DNA of 64,000 nucleotides. It comes from Armigeres subalbatus. Lineage: Eukaryota > Arthropoda > Insecta > Diptera > Culicidae. The position numbers and the translations under genes are program-made. This document shows, one piece after another, positions 45,841-58,261 of this stretch. Location: assembly GCF_024139115.2 (NCBI RefSeq), contig NC_085140.1, positions 461,125,506 to 461,189,505 on the forward strand, given 5' to 3'. How positions within the stretch are numbered: position 1 is the stretch's first letter; every line of letters starts with the position of its first letter. Below the pieces are notes generated by a model. It was not told the origin of the DNA and ran no database searches. It saw nothing but the letters and a program-made list of their open reading frames with translations.

Positions 45841-47428
45841 GCATGTACATGAAAGTATAACTATTCCTCTTGATTCTAGTAAAAATTCTAAATAAAAACC
45901 TCCCAAAATTTCCGAGATACTTGCTTTTCAAAATTAAAAGTTCGTCCTGGGTATTTACGGGTTAAAAAATCAAAAAACTCGACAAAAAAGATGTTCTAAC
46001 AAGTTCCAAATTATCAAACAATCAAGAACAACAGCCTTGTACGTGATCAAAATCAAATAATCAATTTTTCCCCGGATTACGATACTGTTGAATAAGCTAC
46101 TCATTACTCCATTGCAGACATAGACCCAAATGCATGGGTTCAAAAACAGCAAGGACAAATTCCTATTTGTGGAAATGTCTTCTGGAATTCCTAAGGGAAT
46201 TACATTCAAAATTACCTCGGGAACTTTTTTAAAATTTATTCGAAAATTCATTTGAAATTATTTAAAAACTAGTTCAGGAATTCTTTTGGAAATAATTAAG
46301 ATAATTGTTTTGTCATTTTTTACTGATATACTGCCTATGATCGCATATCAGTCCCATCTTTGCTGGGTTTCTCCCTTCATATGGTACAAATATGCGATTA
46401 TGGGTAGTATAATCCTACAGTAATTCCTGCGGAAATATATTCAGAATATTTTAATTGAAATGCATATGAAAATTGCTAAGGGGATTTCTTCAGAGATCGC
46501 GCGGAAATTTCTTTAGTTTTAACAACTACCCTTTGCGACTTTACACGGAAATTCCTATGAGAACTCCACATATACTTTTTATGGAATTTCGATGAAAATT
46601 GTTCCGGAAGTAGGGGAACTATGGCCGATATGCACCTTTTAATCAATCGATGATTTCAATCTAATTTGAATCTAGCTTTCCACGCAAGCCGTACTATAAA
46701 TTTTGAAACACCTACACGTAAAAAAATTTAATGTTATATATTATTAATATTTCTAATACTTTTTTGCCAAAGCAGACGCTTAATGTTATGTATAAGAAAA
46801 AACTTATACCTCGCATTAGTCACATACATTCCGAAACTTATACTTTTCATTAACTTATGAATGTTATTAGCTTTTTGATGTGGGATCATTTATTAGGTGG
46901 CATAATGAAGAGTATAAGTATTTTTGAATGGTTTTTTGCCATAACATATAAGGTTATTTTTTACGTGTATTTTGACGTTCCATGTGTCTACTATAATTTT
47001 ATAATTCGAACAAAGTATATTGATTGCATGGATACCTATGGAAAAAAAATGTTTTCATATTTTCATAATCGGTTCTGCTTCTCGAATTTTGTTTTACATA
47101 TTTTTTATCTTTTCTATGAAATTCAAGAGTTGACTGTTGGTAACTTTTTTTCTTTACATTTATTGGCAACTGGGGGAGCTTGGAGGATACAACATAGGAT
47201 GTAATGCATCGGAAGAAGAAACGAGGAATGGGTAATGTTTTAAACATAACCGCGAGTAGACGTGGGACTTATATAAATGTAACGTATTTACAATAAACTT
47301 TTGAATTTATGGAGTTTCATTATGGGTATTGATATTGGAAACAACAACTTCCAATAATCAAATTTTTAGACCGATGCAATAGGTGCTATTTTAAGGGAAC
47401 TGTCACGTTTTCCATCTCATTAAACATA

Positions 47429-49958
47429 TCCCAAGTAACAATTCCGTGACCGTTGGGTTTTATATGAATTTTAAAAAGGTTTTATTCTGGGAATAATTAA
47501 AGCCTATTGTTTTATGGTGGTCATAAACAATGCTGTTGGCGTACGGCCAACGAAGAATGAGAATTCCAGGTTTTTAATACAACGTATATTAAAAACTTTC
47601 TGCAAAAGGATAACAATGGCTCATTCAGAAGTATGCCGTATAGTTTTGTTAAAGAAACTTACGTTTCTACAAACTTACGAAACTTACGAACCTACAAAAC
47701 GAATTCAGCTATCAACCGAATACATTAATTAATTTAGTTATTTAACGCATGATCAATTCGGCTCACCGTGAAAGTATAGTGTAAGTATAGGTATAGTTTA
47801 GGTTAATTTCTACGAATGGAAACATATTTAGGTAATTTAGGCACATATTCAATATTCGTAATACACTTCTCTCTACCCTAATATTAGAATAGCAAAGAGA
47901 ATTATAATTTACTTATACACTATTTAAATAAAGAAAAGACAAACTAGTTTCAAATTGAATTTTAAGTTTTACACATTCGTTTGCAGGCACATTTCATAGT
48001 TTTCAGCATAACAATTCCTCTGTTTATCATCCAAACTATTGCCAGCGAAAAGTGGTCCCGTCATCCCGTCCGAGAGCCCGGTGTTTGACGTTTAACGCTT
48101 GACGTTCCGTTGTCAATCCCAGATAAAGCGACGCGCCGACCGAGGGGTCGTGACAAATGCTAACGAACAAAGGTTTTTTATCACTCTTGAGATATCCATA
48201 AAACTCTTATAAATCATGTTTTAAAACTAAACTTTTTGCTAACTTTAAAGTTTTAATAATAGTTTTATTATTGCTTTCAAATGCGTCATAAAACCTATTC
48301 GGGCCACTGCTTTAAAACAACTCAACGTAACTCGATCTATTCGCCATGGTGAATTTGGAAAGCAGTGTTGCTGTTTAACTTATACGTGAATCATGCAGTA
48401 AGACGTATAATGAGGTTAGCATATTTTTACCGACATAGTGTGAGTGACATGTGTTTCTTATAAACTTAAGATGCTTCTCATCTCCCAAATTAAAAAAAAA
48501 AATAACTAAAAGGGACAGGTAAAAGATCCCCTGGTCTTAAAAATCTCCGGTGTTATCCAAGAATACCAATAAAGGTTTGTCAAAAACAATTCAATTTCTG
48601 CCAATATTTATTATGTTCTATGAGCAGGGTTATTTGAAAATTATTCAACTGTAACTCTTATGTTTTGATATTGATTTGAGAAATGAGACACATAAATATG
48701 AAATGCTGTTAAATATATGCACTTAATTGGATTGCGGCTTTTCATGAAAAGCCGATACGATGAAGAATCATTTTGATTCACGATGATTTCGAGTTTCCGG
48801 TTTCTAGAGAAGTGAAGGAGGAAATAATTTTTCCATTTTTCCTCAAGCACATGTGCTCCTGGTTAAAGAATTTGTCATTGTAACATTCACATATTTGATT
48901 CCTACAAATTACACCAAAAATACGAATGGGTAATATCCCATATATTCGTGGATTCACTAGTTTCACGAAATTACTAGCATTCGTGGATTTCTTATACAGA
49001 TCCCCAAATATGCCGAAAGCTTTTATTTCCACAGATTTGGCATCGTTGCCCGTAGGATGAAAAAGTGCTTCCCGCCTCAGCCACTAGGATGCATGTTATC
49101 GAACCGAAGACCATCTGTTGTAGGGAAGTGTAATCATGACAAAGTTTTATAGCAAGTTTAAAACGGTCATGAAGTAACCAAGGAGAACTATTAACGTTAT
49201 CACGAAACCATTGAGCTATTTAACGCCAGATTTTTGTTTTCATAAAAAGGAATGTCGTCATGTTGACATAATGATCAAGGTCATAGCCGTGATTAAAAAA
49301 ATACATCAATTACGAATAAATAAACTATTCAATAGTGGAATTCAATTATTTCTGAGGTTTTTTTGATAGCAGCAGGTTATCCTTATCACAAACTATTTGA
49401 AATAGAAATATTTTCAGCAGTTCGGAAAATTATTTATTTTCCTGTTTTCATGTGATTATTCGATAATTTCGAGGCGCGTTGATTTTAAGCTTCTACAAAC
49501 TCAATATTCACGATAAATTTGGTTGCACATGTCATTCTGTTGTATGAACTACTTAAATAATATTTCATTTTCAACATCAAATCAGAAATATTATTTTCCA
49601 CACATCAGCTTTATATAGGGGACATTGTTATCTAGTGAAAATAAAAACAAAGGCAATAGAATGACAATAAATATAATCCATAATATGAAATTGAAACAGT
49701 TTTATTGTTACTCTTATGATGGTCACGACAACCTGTTATAGAGTATCAACAAATTCAATACAATGTTTTATTGCAGTTTTATTACTACTCTTAATTACTT
49801 TAATAACTTTTTAATAACCTTTCTTTTAATAACTTCTTCTAGATTGGTCCATTAGGCCGGATAGCTATCTTAATGATGTTATGAAGAGGTTTTGGTGGAG
49901 TTATAAGTTTTATTAGCAACTGGTCATGAAAACCTCTTATAGAGCATGTTACTTGGGA
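47429..49958. mobile_element. Candidate 2.5-kb TIR-bounded element
   Basis: Ends TCCCAAGTAACA and TGTTACTTGGGA, each next to TA, are perfect 12-bp inverted repeats. The inside is AT-rich and non-coding. With only short ends this could be two separate insertions. Confidence 0.35.
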
Positions 49959-50779
49959 TACTCATCTTATCGCTAAACAAAGAAATGCAGCACCAATTTC
50001 GTTGATTTTTATTACCAACATTTGTGCTTACTGCTAAAGAAATAGAGGAGGTTCTGCTAATACGTCGACGAAAAATAAGTTAATGCTGTGGCCCAACTCC
50101 AAGTATAAGTCAGGTTTAATTATATAATTTCTCAGAAAAAATCAAAGTATAAGATCATGCTTTTAAAAATATTCTACTGAGAATTATTTTTTTCGGTCTT
50201 TTTTTAAAACATTCACATGTAATACGGCGAAATTTTCTAATCTAACAAGGATATCAGCAGCAATGCCTTCTGCGAATGAATGAAAGTAATTATTTTTAAT
50301 CATTTTTTTATTTTCATCAGTGTAGTTGACTTTTTTGCTGCAGAATCAGAATTGTTATAGTATAACTTTGTTTCCATGTAAGCGTTGTTAGTACAAACCA
50401 TAACTTAACATATGGTCAGTCATATGCCATGACTCTTTCCCCTCCCCCAAAGGACGTGGATAATGAAACCAATAACATTCCCTAGATGAGCAGACCAAAT
50501 CTCTCTGGGCTCATTTTATTCTTCTTCATCGACTACCGCTGCCATCGCAGATTCAGTCATCATCGGCCTCTAGCCGTGAACTCCGAGCGCAAGCAAAAAG
50601 CACGTCATTACGCGCTGCTGTCACAAACTGGAATGACTCACACACGGCAGGCAATGCTTCTATTCTTTTATACACAAAGAAAATTTTGCGGTGGACCCGA
50701 AGGCCCATAGCAAACTGCTTTCTGATGTCCGTGTTAGGAATGCACGGGATTTGTTATATATGAAATTTTCGTTAATAAT

Positions 50780-50980
50780 CTTAAGTTTCTTTGAAATTAA
50801 CAAACTGACACTCCAGTCCGAGTCGATTGATATATAAATCTTCAAAATCCATCGAAAGTTAAAGGTGCTAGTAACGTTCGAAACCTTCCGTTTCAGCGTA
50901 ACGCTCTCGATTTCCGAAAATCTAAATAACACACAGTATAGTAAAGAAAGACGTAAGTCCTACGTCAAAAAAGCTTCGGG
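50780..50980 (-). repeat. Interspersed repeat with acgtag-dyad end, copy C
   Basis: Inverted copy: gatatataaatcttcaaaat ccatcgaaag and the dyad gacgtaagtcctacgtc at about 50949-50965. Confidence 0.55.
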
Positions 50981-51189
50981 CCCTAGCGAGCCCAAATTCA
51001 ATTCGGTGGATTTCTCCAACAACTGTCTGGACAGGATCGACGAAGACTCCAATAGTCCCATGCCATTTCAGGTCAATTAGGAACGAGGGCGGTTTTGTTT
51101 TTGAAATGGGGGTCTTCAGCACTACATATTTTGGTTTTCAGATGCCTTGGCGTATCTGTGAATGAAGGTACAATCAAGTGGTGCAATTA

Positions 51190-51265
51190 AGTGGGATGGT
51201 ACAAACTCGTCTTATGACAAGTGAAGACATTCCACTAAAAAGCTCAAAATAATTTTCTTATCAGT
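51190..51265. repeat. Terminal fragment of the same foldback family
   Basis: gggatggtacaaactcgtct, tatgacaagtgaagacattcc and ctcaaaataattttcttatc, parallel to the fragment at 41.25 kb. Confidence 0.6.
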
Positions 51266-51479
51266 TTAAATGATCTAAATGTATTCAATCAAAATGGGCT
51301 ATCGAAAACACCAGTGGTAAGCGGAAAATCTCAAGTTACCATGACCTTTAATTGTGATGAGTAGTTACATATAACAAAAATCAAAACGATAATTGCTCTG
51401 AATATCTTTTGCTGAATAATTTCATTGGCTTAACGGAATAGATCCCCAAGGAATTTTCGTAATAGCTAGTGGAGGGCTG

Positions 51480-51850
51480 GTTTTGCCTTCTCGAACACTA
51501 AGTGTACGTAAAATCTATATTTTCGCTCCAAAGATGAACGTTTTATAGGAAAAATTGTTTTATAAACTAATCGATTCAGTTTAACGAATTGAGATGATGT
51601 CTGTATGTGCGTGTTTGTATGTATGTGTGAGCCCAAAACACGTACAAAGTTATCACCTATTTTTAAACACTTGGCTTTAACCAATTTGTTCGCAAAAATA
51701 TATTCAACGGCGAAACTTGTTATGTATATAAATGAATGTGAATAATGGAGTATATTTACCAACCTGTGCTATTTTTATTTTTCTCATACATTTTTTTTTT
51801 CATATGTAGAACATGTGAAAGGCAGCAATACCGATAGGTGAATTAATCAG
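51480..51850. repeat. Copy of the GCCTTTCTCG repeat family
   Basis: Begins ttttgccttctcgaacacta, includes gattcagtttaacgaattga and gtctgtatgtgcgtgtttgt, and ends near gtgaattaatcaggcg, which parallels the end of the copy at 34.4 kb. Confidence 0.5.
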
Positions 51851-52262
51851 GCGTTTGTCTTATGTATGTTCAATGTCTTATGTTCAAGCACCACTTAAAT
51901 CACAATGATAGCAAAGAAGGAACATATCAAGATTCATAGCTATCGAAATAGACTCTGGAGGGAAGAAAAAAATGCCTTATCAGAACATTATCCACTTTCT
52001 CCCTTCAAAGCACTACAGCAAATTTAATTTATTTGATTATGTTTTTGAACTTCAAGCAATTGTTATATTTTGCGATTGGAATGCTCAACACCAAATATAT
52101 TGTATCAATGCCAGATATCAATTTTTATATTTTGAGATTTCCAATTTTTTTTTGCTTTGATAAAGTTAAAAAAAATTAAAAAATTTGGATAGAAAAACAG
52201 GAAATTCAAGTAAAATTCAGAACAACCTGTATGGTCTTGATATTGAGTCTTTTTATTGTTTT

Positions 52263-52460
52263 ACAGTCAAATTTCCATGAGTCGATATTGAAAGCACCAT
52301 CGATTCATGGGAATATCGAGTTGTGGAACAAAAAATCTATGGAAATGTCTCTGGAGGGCCCATCACAGTAACCCAGAAAATATTTTTTAAAATTTCATAA
52401 TTTGCTTCCATGAGTCGATATCAAGGTCGATATCCAGTCATAGAACATCGACTGGTGGGT
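52263..52460. repeat. Possible truncated pogo-like MITE
   Basis: TA followed by cagtcaaatttccatgagtc, then gatat words (catgagtcgatatcaaggtc). Only the left end is recognisable. Confidence 0.35.
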
Positions 52461-53537
52461 GCTGATGATGCTTAGGTTGCTTAGGCTACCGTACAATTTC
52501 TAACAAATCCTGATTTAGCTCTGAAATTTATCAGCAAACTATCAATCCCTTAATATTTTCAAGTTGTTTGAAAGTTTTGGGAATATTTTTTTTTACTAAT
52601 TAGCGAATGTTCCTTAGATTACTAAATAAAACTAATCTTCTAAATAACCTTTACAAATAAATAAGCGTATCAAAAGCCTGTATATAATCTAGACATTTCG
52701 AAGGCATTTTTTTTTCTGCTAATTTGTGTAGTAAAGTGTTCTAGGGATATTGGTGCTATTTTCCGAAAATTTTGAAAGTCCAATTAACACGCTAGACTTA
52801 TTGAGATTGGAGAAAGGATTGGTAAAACTGTTAGATTGCAAGGAGAGGTAACTAAAAGTTAAATAATAAAGAACTTGGATGGAATCTTTCAAATGAATTT
52901 TAAAAACTCCACAGATTTATTTTACTTTGCTAAACTCCCATTGTCACCGCAGAAATATAACCAGTGACTCAGGACTCAGGGTGCTGTTGCAACTTAATTG
53001 AAAATTTTCGATAAGTAAGTTGTATTAGGATGCAGAAATGTTTTTTTTAATTCATCCTAGAACTTATTCTAACAGGAGAGTTAATGGTTAGTTTATTGTC
53101 TGATCATTCAGACTACTGAATTGAGGGTCTAAAAAAAGAATTAAACTAACTAATTTATCCAATATTTAACATATAATCTAATCTAGGTTCAAAGCAAATC
53201 AATAAAGCTAATAAACATCAGTGTCGAGCCTTCATTCCATTAGCGTCGCACGCAACACCTATTCTTAGTTGAACTTATCAAGGTTTTTAGAAATCGTAGG
53301 CGATTCCTATGTCAGGGCTGACCGTCGATGATTATCATTTGAAATGTTTAAGTCGTCCATGGATGCCTGCTAGGGCAACTTGCGAACAGTGTACTTCAGT
53401 TGGGTCGATCGAAAATGATAAACTTCCTGTGGTATGGCTGTAGAAATAGATATTTAAGACCCCCCCCTCTCCTAGAATTTGCCATTAGTTACGCCAATGG
53501 ATTTTCTGTTAGAAAAATTCCTTTCACGTCCGGAACT

Positions 53538-53766
53538 ATGCCGCGAAACAACAAGAAACATGAAACATGCCAGAAGTCGCACGTATGATAATTTTACAAA
53601 GGAATCTGTGATGAAAGCAGAGGTAGAAGTTAAAGAAAGTAAATTGTCCATTCGGGAGACCGCTGCATTGTGTCCATCAACAATTTTACGTTATCTCAAT
53701 ACAGAAAACACTAAAACAAAGGATTACGGTGGTCAAACGGTTTTGACTCATATTCTAGTAGAATAA
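53538..53766 (+). pseudogene. Fragment of a pogo/jerky-type transposase (psq-like HTH)
   Basis: A start MPRNNKKHETCQ at 53538 in one frame is followed after a one-base shift by YDNFTKESVMKAEVEVKESK, then LSIRETAAL...STILRYLN and GGQTVLT. This is the N-terminal Pipsqueak-type helix-turn-helix layout of pogo/Tigger/jerky transposases (MPR start, basic stretch, LSIRxAA, a ST(I/L)xRYL helix, GRxTVLT). The frame then stops at 53766, and the CENPB-type HTH and DDE domain are not seen downstream. One frameshift and 3' loss make it inactive. Confidence 0.65.
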
Positions 53767-54527
53767 ATAAATCTTTTTAATTTAAAATTATAACGCCTAA
53801 TTAACGCCTAAATTCGTCTTAAATGATATCGATGCATTATCCGATCAAAAACAAACCAATGGAATGGAGTACGATTTGTTAATTAGCTTTTTATTTTGAG
53901 ATTAAATTCAATTCTAGATTTGCTTTGTAATCGTCTTATGCAGCTCGAAAATATTGAAATCTTTGCCTAAATTAGAATTCTATAACTTTTAGGATATCCA
54001 TTGTCTAGACTGATGCATAATGTACGAAAAGCAGCACAAATACCACGATATCGGATTTAAAATTAGAATTATGCTCTCGTTAACAATTCCTCTGTTAGAT
54101 TGACGATGATTTGGTGAAAATGGGTTCATCTCCTGACCAACAAAGCCCGCACCATGAAAGACAAAATCACTCCCGGCAGTGCACTGACTGTCGGGGTAAC
54201 GAACGCATAAAGTTCTATCTTGAGATAGCATCAGTGGCAGTGCTGCTACAAAGAGTCTGCATCACAAAGAACGCTTCAGCTCAACTTTGTGAAAGGATCG
54301 TGCGAATCTCTCTCCAGTGAAGTGGAAACAACAAGTTTTTGCCTCGCTATCATCGCTCCTGATGCTCGTTGAACACCCAGTGCCAGTGGTCTATCGGGTT
54401 TGGTTCTCATATTTTTTTTTGCTTTGAGGCCTTTCAACCGGGTGAAGCGATTGCTTGTGCATCTTTTATCCCTGTGGGCAGGGAACCTGCGGGACTCGTT
54501 TGCAATAGTCATGCCAGCGGAGTGGAG

Positions 54528-54567
54528 TATAAAAGTCCTTCGTTTGAGCTAGGATAGGCATCAGTCA
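54528..54567 (+). promoter_or_regulatory. TATA box and initiator of the small secreted-protein gene
   Basis: TATAAAAG lies at 54528-54535. Two overlapping arthropod-type initiators (TCAGT) lie at 54561-54565 and 54565-54569, about 33-37 bp downstream. The resulting 5' UTR would be about 70 nt to the ATG at 54634. Confidence 0.65.
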
Positions 54568-54633
54568 GTGAGTAAAGCTCGAAAGTCAATCTCTTCTTGC
54601 AAGAACGAAAAAACAAAACCACCCCTCTTCAAA

Positions 54634-54942
54634 ATGTTCAAATACGTGAGAGTTGCAAAATCGAATGGTGGAACCCGTTAGACGAAGTCTAAAATTCAAA
54701 TTTTCCTTTTCATTTCCTCCGATGAATAGGTGATTGTTGTCCTGGCCCTGATTGCCGCAGCCTTCGCCGCTCCAAAGCCGCTTCTGCTGGCGGCTCCAGC
54801 TTCGTTCTCGTACAGCGAACGCATCGACAGACCAGCAGCGACCACCCTCTACACGTCACCGGCTTTGCTGCCCAGCTATAACACCTTCTACCAGGCTCCA
54901 TTGGCTTATCCGGCTGCTTATCCTGCGTACGCCTACTTGTAG
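54634..54942 (+). CDS. Small secreted Ala/Pro/Tyr-rich protein, cuticular-type (two coding exons)
   Basis: Exon 1 (54634-54645) encodes MFKY and is followed by a gtgaga donor. Exon 2 (54730-54942) starts after gatgaatag and continues VIVVLALIAAAFAAPKP. The spliced product is 74 residues. The first 18 or so form a signal peptide with a likely cut after AFA. The mature part of about 55 residues is rich in Ala, Pro, Leu and Tyr, ends in repeated AYP/PAY motifs (PAAYPAYAYL) and has no Cys. The short first exon that stops inside the signal peptide, with a phase-0 intron, is the usual layout of insect cuticular and other small secreted protein genes. A TATA box and initiator lie upstream and AATAAA downstream. 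No chitin-binding R&R consensus is seen, so cuticle membership is inference. An alternative is a small secreted epithelial peptide. Confidence 0.82.
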
Positions 54943-55090
54943 AGTGGCTCATCGAACGAAATCAGCATTTTGACACGGAACCCGACATGATGGACAACGC
55001 TTAGGATCGATGCGAGGAATATTCGAAACGAAAATAATGGAGTTTCTACCATGGTATTGAAATTGAAGTGAATTGTACTGTATGATAACG

Positions 55091-55096
55091 AATAAA
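55091..55096 (+). terminator. Poly(A) signal of the small secreted-protein gene
   Basis: AATAAA 149 nt after the stop codon and on the same strand as the gene. It is the first such hexamer after the stop. Confidence 0.6.
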
Positions 55097-55099
55097 CTA

Positions 55100-56600
55100 G
55101 TTTGGATTTGTACTTCAAAGGTTCTTCTTATTTCGGCTTGATGTCTCAATGTCACTGGTTGTCCAATATAATAATGCAAGGGAATGTCAAGTACACAGTG
55201 AGTGCGTGTCCGAAAAATGACGATAATACAGAAATTGTGTAATATCACTTGGGGTGATTTGTGCAAAGGCAATATGAGCTAAATAGTTTGTAAACTTGTC
55301 AACCCAGCAGATCCTCTTTAATTTAGCTATTTATTATTAAGTAAGGCTGTTTTCAGTGTTGAAAATAATTAATCTTTTCTCACAGGTGATTACGTTTTGA
55401 TGTATACTACGAACAGCTTTTTGAAGATCTTCAATCCACATTTAATGAAAAATTTATTAAAACATTTATTTGTCTTCATTCAAAAGTGATGGGACAGATC
55501 TTTCAAATGGCCGCTAGATAGGCCTATTTTATTGATTCAGCTAGCAGCTAGCAAATCTGAATGATTCAGTCATATTGTCGAACACGCTGCGTTTTTTTTG
55601 TTAGACATTGATAAGGATCTTAGATTTATTGGGAAAATCCGGTGACGTTTACAATCTAGGTATTAAAAATTAATTAAATTTTACCAAGATTTGGTAAACA
55701 AATATGAAACATTTTAATATTTCATTTCAAGCAAATAAATAAAGAGTGTCCGGAATATGAGTCTGTTCGAGACTTGAATAAAAACATTATTCTAGAAAAC
55801 AAAACAATACTTATGGGGAACAATAAACTATCTTCCGTTTAGATGTAAGCTAAATACATGAAATGAAATGAAGTGCTTTTCATATTACTTTTTTTTTGTC
55901 TTTAATAAGGAGACTTTTAGCCCGAGGCTGTCTCGTCTCCGTTCATATTACTTCTTTAATGCACGTGAAAGGCATAACTTGAAGAGTGTTTTCAGAGAAA
56001 TTTTCTTAAATACGTAAATAATTTAGCTGCCTCGAATATTGCTCTAGAAATTTGAATTGGTTAATAAACTCGGGTTGATAAACCCGATCAGGAAGGCATA
56101 ATAAAACGGTGTCAGGCCGTTATGATACATTTCGTTTAGTCGAATGTCGTTTTACCGGACGTCATTTGGTCGAATGCCGAAAAATGAGAAAAGAGTAGTG
56201 AGAATTGCAAAGTGTGAAGTGCCACATAACAAATAAGAAGTGAAGAGCCGGAAGTGTGAAGTGAGAAGCGAGTTGTGAAGAGCGGGAAATTAGTAAAAAA
56301 ATTACAAGTGAGAAATAGACGTAAGAAGCGAAAAATTAACAATAAGGAGTGAAGTGATGAGTAAAAAAGAAAACGTGATGAGTGAGATATGAGAGCTGAG
56401 AAGTAATAATCAAGAAGTGAAAATGAGGAATGGGAAATGAGCAATGAAAAGTAAGACGTCTGAACTGGAAAATCCGCAGTCGGCAAGATTTGCGTTGAAA
56501 TTCCGAAGAATCCAACAAAAACTCATTGATAAAGTTTCGATATTTTCGTATTCTAAAACTTTGTAGCTTTAAAACCCTGTCCATCACAACCAGCACAGTG
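55100..56600. other. Stretch after the small secreted gene
   Basis: AT-rich, no gene. 56160-56480 carries a gagaagtga-type field like that at 58.7-59.6 kb, preceded by a remnant of the 17-bp satellite. Confidence 0.5.
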
Positions 56601-56639
56601 TAGAAAGGGCTGTAGGACAAAAGCCTTCAATGTGATCTA

Positions 56640-56830
56640 AGGGAAAAGAGGGCTTTGGCAGGTTTTGTTCTATTATTGTCAGGAGGGTTTTTGTCGACCA
56701 AATTTTATGAAATTTGGCCACAATATTCTTTGATATGCAAAGAATGTTTAGGCCAAATTTGAGCATAATCAGTCATAAAAAACCCCCCTGACAATAATAG
56801 AACAAAACCTGCCAAAGCCGTCATTCTCCC
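56640..56830. mobile_element. 191-bp TIR MITE, copy 1
   Basis: TA at both ends (56638-56639 and 56831-56832). The TIR of about 45 bp contains ggctttggcaggttttgttc and tattattgtcagg. The middle has paired halves around tttgatatgcaaagaatg. TA duplication suggests a Tc1/mariner-type mobiliser. Confidence 0.8.
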
Positions 56831-56945
56831 TACCTGATTCAGTCCAAATGTTTAATAATATGAAAAAATATGCTTCTCAACTGAATGGGATTTAAAGGTT
56901 TGGAAGCCTCTATTTGAGAGACATGGAGGACTTAACCGAAAAGCG

Positions 56946-57975
56946 AGGTGTCTCAGAAGCCTCCTTTCAAGTGGCTCAGAAGCCTTTTTTCAAAAGGCTG
57001 GGAAAGCTCCTCTCAAGAGGCTTGGAAGCCTCCCTTCAAAAGGCTCGGAAGCCTCCTTTCAAGAGGCTCGGAAGCCTCCCTTCAAGATGCTTGGAAGCCT
57101 CCTTTCAAGAGGCTCGGAAGCCTCCTTTCAAGAGGCTCGGAAGCCTCCTTTCAAGAGGCTCGGAAGCCTCCTTTCAAGAGGCTCGGAAGCCTCCTTTCAA
57201 GAGGCTCGGAAGCCTCCTTTCAAGAGGCCTCAGCCTCCTTTCAAGAGGCCTGGAAGCCTCCTTCAAGAGGCCTCGGAAGCCTCCTTTCAAGAGGCCTGGA
57301 AGCCTCCTTCAAGAGGCTCTGGAAGCCTCCTTCAAGAGGCTCAGGCCTCCTTTCAAGAGGCCCGGAAGCCTCCTTCAAGAGGCCTGGAAGCCTCCTTTCA
57401 AGAGGCTCAAGCCTCCTTTCAAGAGGCCTGGAAGCCTCCTTTCAAGAGGCTCAGAAGCCTCCTTCAAGAGGCCTGGAAGCCTCCTTTCAAGAGGCTCGGA
57501 AGCCTCCTTTCAAGAGGCTCAGAGCCTCCTTCAAGAGGCTCGGAAGCCTCCTTACAAGAGCCTCGGAAGCCTCCTTTCAAGAGCCTCGGAAGCCTTCTTT
57601 CAAGAAGCTCGGAAGCTTCCTTTCAAAAGGCTCGGAAGCCTCCTTTCAAAATTCTTGAAGCCTCCTTTCAAGAGGCTCGGAAGCCTCCTTTCAAGAGGCT
57701 TGGAAGACGCCTTTAAGGGGCTTGGAAGCCGCCTTTCAAGAGGCCTGGAAGCCTCCTTTCAAGAGGCCAGGAAGCCTCCTTTCAAGAGGCCTGGAAGCCT
57801 CCTTTCAAGAGGCTCGGAAGCCTCCTTTCAAGAGGCTCGGAAGCCTCCTTTCAAGAGGCTCGGAAGCCTCCTTTCAAGAGGCTCGGAAGCCTCCTTTCAA
57901 GAGGCTCGGAAGCCTCCTATGAAGAGGCTCGGAAGTCTCCTTTGAAGAGGCTCGGAAGCCTCCTATCAAAAGACT
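56946..57975 (+). repeat. 23-bp satellite, unit ggaagcctcctttcaagaggctc
   Basis: About 44 units, each with the inverted words gcctcc and gaggc. A period of 23 keeps all three forward frames open for long stretches (up to 343 codons), each cycling the same 23-residue phrase. There is no sign of selection on one frame and no domain, so I treat it as satellite and not as a gene. Confidence 0.9.
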
Positions 57976-58261
57976 CGGAATCCAACCTTCAGGTACGGAA
58001 TCCTCCAAAAACCCTTAAAGTCTTGTAGGAAGTTTGATGAATACGCGTTCACGGAGCAACGAACATTTCAATCATTTTATTTTTTGGAGAGTCACGTTGG
58101 CTTTCCAGTCTGTTTTTCATATATTTTATGAATTTCGCATATTTTCATTTACAGAGAAAAAATAGGGGGTACCTCAATATACGCAAAAGTTCGAAGGGGT
58201 ACCTCTCAAGAAAAAGGTTGAGAACCGCTGGTCTAATAGGTTATTTGATAGGTGATAAATA

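Noticed and set aside
56914..57945. 343-codon open frame
   Set aside because: It lies wholly in the 23-bp satellite, and the same phrase is open in all three forward frames. There is no domain and no codon bias.
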